From Sphingobium sp. (lineage in GTDB: Bacteria > Pseudomonadota > Alphaproteobacteria > Sphingomonadales > Sphingomonadaceae): a stretch of DNA of 60,272 nt. Positions 55,353-60,272 of this stretch are shown piece by piece (the first letter of the stretch is position 1; every line of letters starts with the position of its first letter). The position numbers and the translations under genes were made by a program. Under the pieces are notes generated by a model. That model saw nothing but the letters and a program-made list of their open reading frames with translations. It had not been told where the DNA came from and made no database searches. The stretch covers positions 1 through 60,272 of the forward strand of contig JAGNYO010000010.1 in NCBI GenBank assembly GCA_017984895.1, written 5' to 3'.

Positions 55353-55601
55353 ATGAAGTTCACCGTCAACTGCGACTGCACCCCGGAAGAAGCACGCACT
55401 TTTCTTGGCCTGCCTGATCTCTCTCCTGTGCATGAAAAATATATCGAGGTTATGTTATCGTCGATGGACGGTGCCGGCAGTATTGATCAGATGACCAAGA
55501 TGCTGGGCGCTTTTGCGCCGATGGGCGATGCGAGCATGAAGCTCTTTTCGCAGATGATGGATATTGGCCTGAGCGGGGCGAAGTCTAGCGGCAAGAGCTG
55601 A
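55353..55601 (+). CDS. DUF6489-like small protein
   Basis: An 82-residue soluble protein: MKFTVNCDCTPEEARTFLGLPDLSPVHEKYIEVML, then FAPMGDASMKLFSQMMDIGL. This recurs in sphingomonads and related groups and is uncharacterised (DUF6489 to my knowledge). The start has GGAAG upstream. It lies between the TerC gene and mnmE, close to the latter (10 bases). Confidence 0.75.
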   Translation: MKFTVNCDCTPEEARTFLGLPDLSPVHEKYIEVMLSSMDGAGSIDQMTKMLGAFAPMGDASMKLFSQMMDIGLSGAKSSGKS

Positions 55602-55611
55602 CCCATCTATT

Positions 55612-56931
55612 ATGGCGGACACCATCTATGCACTGTCGAGCGGCAGGCCGCCCGCAGGCATAGCAGTGATCCGTATTTCCGGATCTCGATCGTTAGAAAT
55701 CAATAGCTTATTCGTTTCTAACTCTCAAAAACTGCGTCCGCGTACCGCACATATGCGCAGCTTGCGCGATCCCGTGACAGGTGATGCGCTGGACCAGGCC
55801 CTGATGTTAACCTTTTTGGCGCCAGCGACTGTCACGGGCGAGGACATGGTTGAGTGGCATTGCCATGGCGGGCAGGCTGTTGTGCGTGCGGTGCTGGCGG
55901 CATTAGCGCGTGCGGGGGAGGCGCGGCCCGATCTGGCTTTAAGGCAGGCTGAGAGCGGCGAATTTACCCGCCGCGCGTTTGAAAATGGCCGGATCGACCT
56001 CAATGAGGCTGAAGGGTTGGCCGATCTGCTCAGCGCCGAAACAGAAAGCCAGCGCCGCGCCGCGCTCTTGATGGCAGAGGGCCATTTCTCGCGGCGGCTT
56101 GATGCGTGGCGATTAGAGTTGCTGCGATTGTCCGCGCTTGCTGAATCCTTGCTCGATTTTTCCGACGAGGATGATGTTGCGGGAGATGATGCTATGCATG
56201 AGCTTCGACGTGGCCTTGAGGCGCTAGGGCGGGACATGGCTCGCCAGCTCGCAGCTCCGAGGGCTGAACGACTGCGGGATGGCGTTCGCCTGGTGTTGGC
56301 GGGGCCACCCAACTCGGGCAAGTCAACACTCCTTAATGCGCTTGTGGGGCATGAAGCGGCGATCGTCTCTGACATCGCGGGAACGACGCGGGACAGGATT
56401 GAAGTGCCAGTAGACATGGGCGGCATCGCCTTTGTGTTGACCGATACGGCAGGCCTTGCTGTACAAACGGAGGATGCAATCGAACGGATCGGCATCGACC
56501 GCGCGCGTCAGGCGATGGACACATGCGATATCCTGTTATGGCTGGGCGACGCACAGGATTGCCCGCAGTGTGATGCTTCAGTAATTCGTATTGCGACGCA
56601 GATGGACCGCTCAGCTTGGGGGATGCCTGATGGAGCGGACATTGCCGTTTCTGCGCTCAAGGGAAGCAACATGGAATCTCTGGTAGCGCTGATATTGTCT
56701 CACGCGCAGTCCCTGCTGCCTGTGGAGGGCCAAGTCGCGTTGCACCAGCGCCAGCGCACAGGGGTTGCAGATATGTATGACGCAGTGAACGCTGCGCTGT
56801 GTGAGGGCGATCTTCTCATCATTGCCGAGCATTTGCGCACTGCCCGACTGGCTATGGATCGGCTTGTTGGAAGCAGCGGGATTGAGGATATGCTCGGTGC
56901 GCTGTTCGGGCGCTTCTGTATCGGCAAATGA
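55612..56931 (+). CDS. mnmE: tRNA modification GTPase MnmE
   Basis: MnmE with MnmG makes 5-carboxymethylaminomethyluridine-34 in tRNAs. The 439-residue protein has the folate-binding N-terminus (MADTIYALSSGRPPAGIAVIRISG), G1 GPPNSGKST (231-239), G2 DIAGTTRDRIEV, G3 DTAG, and the C-terminal catalytic Cys in RFCIGK. parS site 1 lies right after its stop. Confidence 0.96.
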   Translation: MADTIYALSSGRPPAGIAVIRISGSRSLEINSLFVSNSQKLRPRTAHMRSLRDPVTGDALDQALMLTFLAPATVTGEDMVEWHCHGGQAVVRAVLAALARAGEARPDLALRQAESGEFTRRAFENGRIDLNEAEGLADLLSAETESQRRAALLMAEGHFSRRLDAWRLELLRLSALAESLLDFSDEDDVAGDDAMHELRRGLEALGRDMARQLAAPRAERLRDGVRLVLAGPPNSGKSTLLNALVGHEAAIVSDIAGTTRDRIEVPVDMGGIAFVLTDTAGLAVQTEDAIERIGIDRARQAMDTCDILLWLGDAQDCPQCDASVIRIATQMDRSAWGMPDGADIAVSALKGSNMESLVALILSHAQSLLPVEGQVALHQRQRTGVADMYDAVNAALCEGDLLIIAEHLRTARLAMDRLVGSSGIEDMLGALFGRFCIGK

Positions 56932-56947
56932 TGTTTCACGTGAAACA
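56932..56947. promoter_or_regulatory. parS site 1 (ParB-binding centromere)
   Basis: TGTTTCACGTGAAACA is a perfect 16-bp palindrome that matches the bacterial parS consensus. It overlaps nothing but the stop region of mnmE and lies in the mnmE-mnmG gap, 5.3 kb from the putative oriC. Confidence 0.9.
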
Positions 56948-57007
56948 ATCACAATAATTTCCTTGCGTGCTTTGACCGTCCACCTCCGCTGACCTATAGA
57001 CCCCCGG

Positions 57008-58855
57008 GTGAGCACTGATTTTGACGTTCTTGTTATAGGTGGCGGTCATGCTGGCTGTGAGGCAGCTGCTGCGTCGGCACGACGCGGCGCACGGACGGCG
57101 CTTATCACCTTTGATGCGGCACAGATTGGAGCGATGTCCTGCAACCCCGCGATAGGCGGATTGGGCAAAGGGCATCTGGTGCGGGAGGTTGATGCGCTAG
57201 ACGGGATTATTGCCTTGGCCGCTGACGACGCAGCGATTCACCATCGCATGCTCAATCTCAGCAAGGGAAAGGCAGTGCAGGGGCCGCGTATCCAGGCGGA
57301 TCGGGCACTGTTCCGGGCTTCGGTGCAGCGCCAAATCGGAGCGCAACCGAGGCTGGCGGTCATCGCCGGTGAAGTGATCGACCTTCTCGTTAACAAGGAT
57401 AAGTTGTCTGGCGCAACTTTGGCGGATGGCTCGGTTATACATGCGCGCTCGGTTATATTGGCGACCGGCACATTTCTGGGTGGCAGGTTGTTTCGTGGGG
57501 AGGAGAGCTTTGAGGGCGGACGCATTGAAGAGCGTGCCGCTACCACCTTGGGAGGGCGACTGCGGGGAATGGGTCTGCCTCTCGGACGGTTGAAAACCGG
57601 CACGCCACCGCGATTGGATGGCCGCACAATCGACTGGGCGAGTTTGGACGCGCAAGAGTCTGATCATACTGGCTGGACTATGAGCGCCATGGGGAGGGGA
57701 CGCCTCAACCCCCAGCTCGCATGCGCGATTACCCGAACGAACGGGAGAACCCATAATATAATACGTTCAGGACTGGACCGTTCTCCTTTGTTCAGTGGCG
57801 CGATAGAGGGGCGAGGACCGCGCTATTGTCCCTCAATTGAGGACAAGATCTTACGCTTTGGCGACCGTGATGGCCATCAGGTTTTTCTGGAGCCTGAAGG
57901 ACTTTCGACCCATATGGTTTATCCTAATGGGATCAGCACATCATTACCGGCCGACGTTCAGCTAGCGATGCTGCGCACCATGCGGGGTTTGGAGAGGGTG
58001 GCGATGGCCGTGCCAGGCTATGCGGTGGAATATGATTATATTGATCCGCGCTCGCTTGACAGAGAGCTGGCTCTACGCGCGATGTCTGGCCTGTTTTGTG
58101 CCGGGCAAATCAACGGGACTACTGGCTATGAGGAGGCCGCAGCGCAAGGAATCGTCGCCGGGGCTAACGCTGCGGCCTATGCGCTCGGCTTGGAACCACT
58201 GCATCTTGATCGGGCGGAAAGCTACATAGGTGTAATGATCGACGACCTCATCCTGCATGGCGTAACCGAGCCATACCGGATGCTGACAGCCCGCGCAGAG
58301 TATCGGCTGCGTTTGCGCGCTGATAACGCGACGAGTAGACTGACTGATATGGGGCTGACTTTGGGATTGATCGGTGAAAAACGGAGAGCATGGTTTGCAA
58401 AGCGCTGTGCCATAAGAACTGCTATAATGGCCGAGCTGGATCAGCCTTATTCCTCGTCAAAAATTGCACGATTGGGAGGTGAGGTTCGACAGGATGGATC
58501 ACGGCGAACGCTTTATGAATGGGCGCGCTTCCCCGAACTGGCCTCTGTCGTGGCATCGCAATCTCCCACTCTCTGTGAAGCCGATCAGGATTTGCGCGAA
58601 GAGATTTTGGAGGACGCACATTATGCGCCTTATCTCGTACGTCAGGATGCGGATATCGCGGAGCTGCGGCGGCATGAACTGGTGCGTATCCCCAGTGAAT
58701 TCGACTATTCCCAAGTTGGCGGATTGTCACTCGAGATGCGTGAGCGACTGGAGACGGCACGACCTGATTCCTTGGCGGCGGCAGGTAGGGTGACCGGGAT
58801 TACACCTGCTGCGCTGGCGGCGATCCTTGTGCATGTGCGGCGCAAGGCGGCATAG
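57008..58855 (+). CDS. mnmG: tRNA uridine-5-carboxymethylaminomethyl modification protein MnmG
   Basis: MnmG is the FAD partner of MnmE. The 615-residue protein has the FAD motif [47 protein letters not shown], and [18 protein letters not shown], with a C-terminal helical domain. It starts with GTG at 57008. It is followed after 2 bases by rsmG. Confidence 0.96.
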   Translation: MSTDFDVLVIGGGHAGCEAAAASARRGARTALITFDAAQIGAMSCNPAIGGLGKGHLVREVDALDGIIALAADDAAIHHRMLNLSKGKAVQGPRIQADRALFRASVQRQIGAQPRLAVIAGEVIDLLVNKDKLSGATLADGSVIHARSVILATGTFLGGRLFRGEESFEGGRIEERAATTLGGRLRGMGLPLGRLKTGTPPRLDGRTIDWASLDAQESDHTGWTMSAMGRGRLNPQLACAITRTNGRTHNIIRSGLDRSPLFSGAIEGRGPRYCPSIEDKILRFGDRDGHQVFLEPEGLSTHMVYPNGISTSLPADVQLAMLRTMRGLERVAMAVPGYAVEYDYIDPRSLDRELALRAMSGLFCAGQINGTTGYEEAAAQGIVAGANAAAYALGLEPLHLDRAESYIGVMIDDLILHGVTEPYRMLTARAEYRLRLRADNATSRLTDMGLTLGLIGEKRRAWFAKRCAIRTAIMAELDQPYSSSKIARLGGEVRQDGSRRTLYEWARFPELASVVASQSPTLCEADQDLREEILEDAHYAPYLVRQDADIAELRRHELVRIPSEFDYSQVGGLSLEMRERLETARPDSLAAAGRVTGITPAALAAILVHVRRKAA

Positions 58856-58857
58856 AT

Positions 58858-59541
58858 ATGGATGAGGACGAGGCACGGTCCTGGCTGGAAAAGCATTGTA
58901 ATGTTTCACGTGAAACATGGCGCCAGCTCGAAGCGTATACGACGCTTCTGCTAGCGGAGAGTGAACAGCAAAACCTCATCGCCGCATCGACGCGGGAACA
59001 GATATGGGCAAGACATATCGTGGACAGTGCGCAATTACTGCTGCTCGCTCCGCAAGTTTCAGCCCAGGAGAACGAAAACACGCTGCCGCCCTTGTGGATA
59101 GATCTCGGCTCCGGCGCTGGATTGCCGGGCATGGTCGTCGCAATTCTATCCGGCTACGATGTTCTGATGATCGAGATGCGGCGTAAGCGCGCGGAATTTC
59201 TCAACCACGTGATATTGTCCTTGGGACTTGCCAATGCACAAGTTTTCTGCGGCAAGACCGAACGCGCCGAGACCGCGCATCCCGCAGCGGTCATCAGCGC
59301 GCGCGCATATGCCCCAATAGAGCGGCTGATTCCCTCCGCGCTTCATCTGGCCGACTTTTCCACAATTTGGTTGCTGCCTAAGGGGCAAAATCACCAGAAT
59401 GAATTGGCTATCGCCGAACGGCTATGGCATTGTGAGGCTAGCACACAGCAGAGCGTCACTGCCGCGGACAGCGCAATATTGAGGCTCAGCCATGTTCGGC
59501 GGCATGGCGTCAGATTCGGAAAGGCAGGCGGCAAGGCATGA
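58858..59541 (+). CDS. rsmG: 16S rRNA m7G527 methyltransferase RsmG
   Basis: RsmG (GidB) methylates G527 of 16S rRNA with S-adenosylmethionine. The 227-residue protein has IWARHIVDSAQLL, the cofactor loop DLGSGAGLPGMVVAI, EMRRKRAEFLNHV and a late ISARAYAPIERL. parS site 2 lies within its 5' coding region, so those codons are under double selection. It overlaps parA by ATGA. Confidence 0.93.
   Translation: MDEDEARSWLEKHCNVSRETWRQLEAYTTLLLAESEQQNLIAASTREQIWARHIVDSAQLLLLAPQVSAQENENTLPPLWIDLGSGAGLPGMVVAILSGYDVLMIEMRRKRAEFLNHVILSLGLANAQVFCGKTERAETAHPAAVISARAYAPIERLIPSALHLADFSTIWLLPKGQNHQNELAIAERLWHCEASTQQSVTAADSAILRLSHVRRHGVRFGKAGGKA
58902..58917. promoter_or_regulatory. parS site 2 (inside rsmG)
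   Basis: TGTTTCACGTGAAACA, perfect over 16 bp (18 bp if the flanking A and T are included, 58901-58918). It falls on codons 15-20 of rsmG, reading NVSRET. It is the second of two identical sites, 1970 bases from the first. Confidence 0.9.
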
Positions 59542-60272
59542 TTCGCATCGCAATCGCCAACCAGAAGGGCGGCGTCGGCAAGACCACGACGGCGATCAAC
59601 CTCGCGACCGCGCTTGCCGCGACCGGCCAGCGCACACTGCTTATAGACCTTGATCCGCAGGGCAACGCCTCCACAGGACTTGGTATAGGCCATGCCGCAC
59701 GCACGTCTTCGAGCTATGATCTGCTGATTCAGGAGGCCAGTGTCAGTGATGCGGTAATCCACACCAAAGTGCCGCTGCTCGACATTGTCCCCGCGACGCA
59801 GGATCTCTCCGGCGCGGAAATCGAACTGATTGAGGTGGCGGAGCGAACCCATCGGCTTAAGAATGCGCTGGATGATGCGCCAGCCCAGTGGGATATCTGC
59901 CTCATCGATTGCCCGCCATCGCTGGGCCTGCTTACCGTCAATGCTTTGGTAGCAGCGCAGTCTCTGCTGGTGCCCTTGCAATGCGAGTTTTTCGCGCTGG
60001 AGGGCCTCTCCCAACTCCTGACTACGGTGGAGCGAATCAGGGGGCGGTTCAACCCGGCACTTACGATCATGGGCGTTGCGCTCACCATGTATGACCGGCG
60101 CAATCGCCTTACCGATCAGGTGGCCGACGACGTGCGCTCGTGCCTGGGCAAGATCGTGTTCGATACCGTAATTCCTCGTAATGTCCGGTTGTCGGAGGCG
60201 CCGAGACATGGCTTGCCCGCGCTCCTTTATGATAACCGCTGTTCAGGATCGGAAGCCTATATGCAGTTGGCA
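59538..60272 (+). CDS. parA: Chromosome-partitioning ATPase ParA (runs off right edge)
   Basis: The first 245 codons are present and the frame is open at the window end. It starts MIRIAIANQKGGVGKTTTAIN with deviant Walker A (residues 10-17) and has LLIDLDPQGNASTGLG, the Walker B-like LIDCPPSLGLLTVNAL and the VIPRNVRLSEAPRHGLP segment of chromosomal ParA/Soj. With ParB it segregates origins through the parS sites upstream. parB is expected just beyond the edge. Confidence 0.95.
   Translation, partial: MIRIAIANQKGGVGKTTTAINLATALAATGQRTLLIDLDPQGNASTGLGIGHAARTSSSYDLLIQEASVSDAVIHTKVPLLDIVPATQDLSGAEIELIEVAERTHRLKNALDDAPAQWDICLIDCPPSLGLLTVNALVAAQSLLVPLQCEFFALEGLSQLLTTVERIRGRFNPALTIMGVALTMYDRRNRLTDQVADDVRSCLGKIVFDTVIPRNVRLSEAPRHGLPALLYDNRCSGSEAYMQLA

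Overview
The window is high-GC alphaproteobacterial chromosome, most probably from the Sphingomonadaceae. The evidence is the TonB receptor paired with a TPR-sulfotransferase, the DUF1491, DUF2093 and DUF6489 families, and above all the gene order around the replication origin (dnaQ-coaE-aroE-maf-ppsR / oriC / hemE-hemJ-rho ... mnmE-mnmG-rsmG-parA), which is the Caulobacter-type arrangement. All assignments come from reading the translated sequence; no database search was run.

Positions 1-8955 look like the end of an integrative conjugative element. From the left there is the 3' end of an IS5-family insertion sequence, a TPR gene that it beheads, a complete secreted TPR protein, a 550-bp degenerate stretch, then a P-type conjugation block trbJ-trbL-trbF-trbG-trbI with a DUF2274 gene and an AlpA-like HTH gene. 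The block stops just before the 3' end of tRNA-Leu(GAG) at 8956-9042, the expected kind of attachment site. trbB-trbE are not seen between the IS end and trbJ.

Positions 9164-25907 are core chromosome plus one accessory-looking pair. A zinc-ribbon protein, ftsE-ftsX, a YdcF-like gene and plsC come first. A small membrane peptide gene follows, then a TPR-sulfotransferase and a large TonB-dependent receptor. After these come an M23 peptidase lipoprotein, DUF2093, xseA, purD, a PRC-barrel protein, a CorC/HlyC-type protein and marC.

Positions 25971-34893 run mostly on the minus strand: folD, DUF167, yggT, argB, a DUF4870-like protein, a 3-hydroxyacyl-CoA dehydrogenase, a PduO-type cobalamin adenosyltransferase, a twin-TM protein and gluQRS. 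An HNH endonuclease, murA and tRNA-Thr(GGT) follow. Three related palindromic repeats lie between genes of the minus-strand run.

Positions 35162-48475 hold recQ, an ABC-F ATPase, serA and serC (with a probable serC leader RNA), an extensin-like lipoprotein, a LOG-family protein, a prephenate dehydrogenase-like protein, a SleB hydrolase, DUF1491, a PaaI thioesterase, ptsN, hpf and dnaQ.

Positions 48504-60272 are the origin region. Genes diverge from a DnaA-box-rich, partly AT-rich gap at 51375-51665, which is the proposed oriC. Two perfect parS palindromes lie 5.3 and 7.2 kb to its right, one between mnmE and mnmG and one inside rsmG. parA runs off the right edge.
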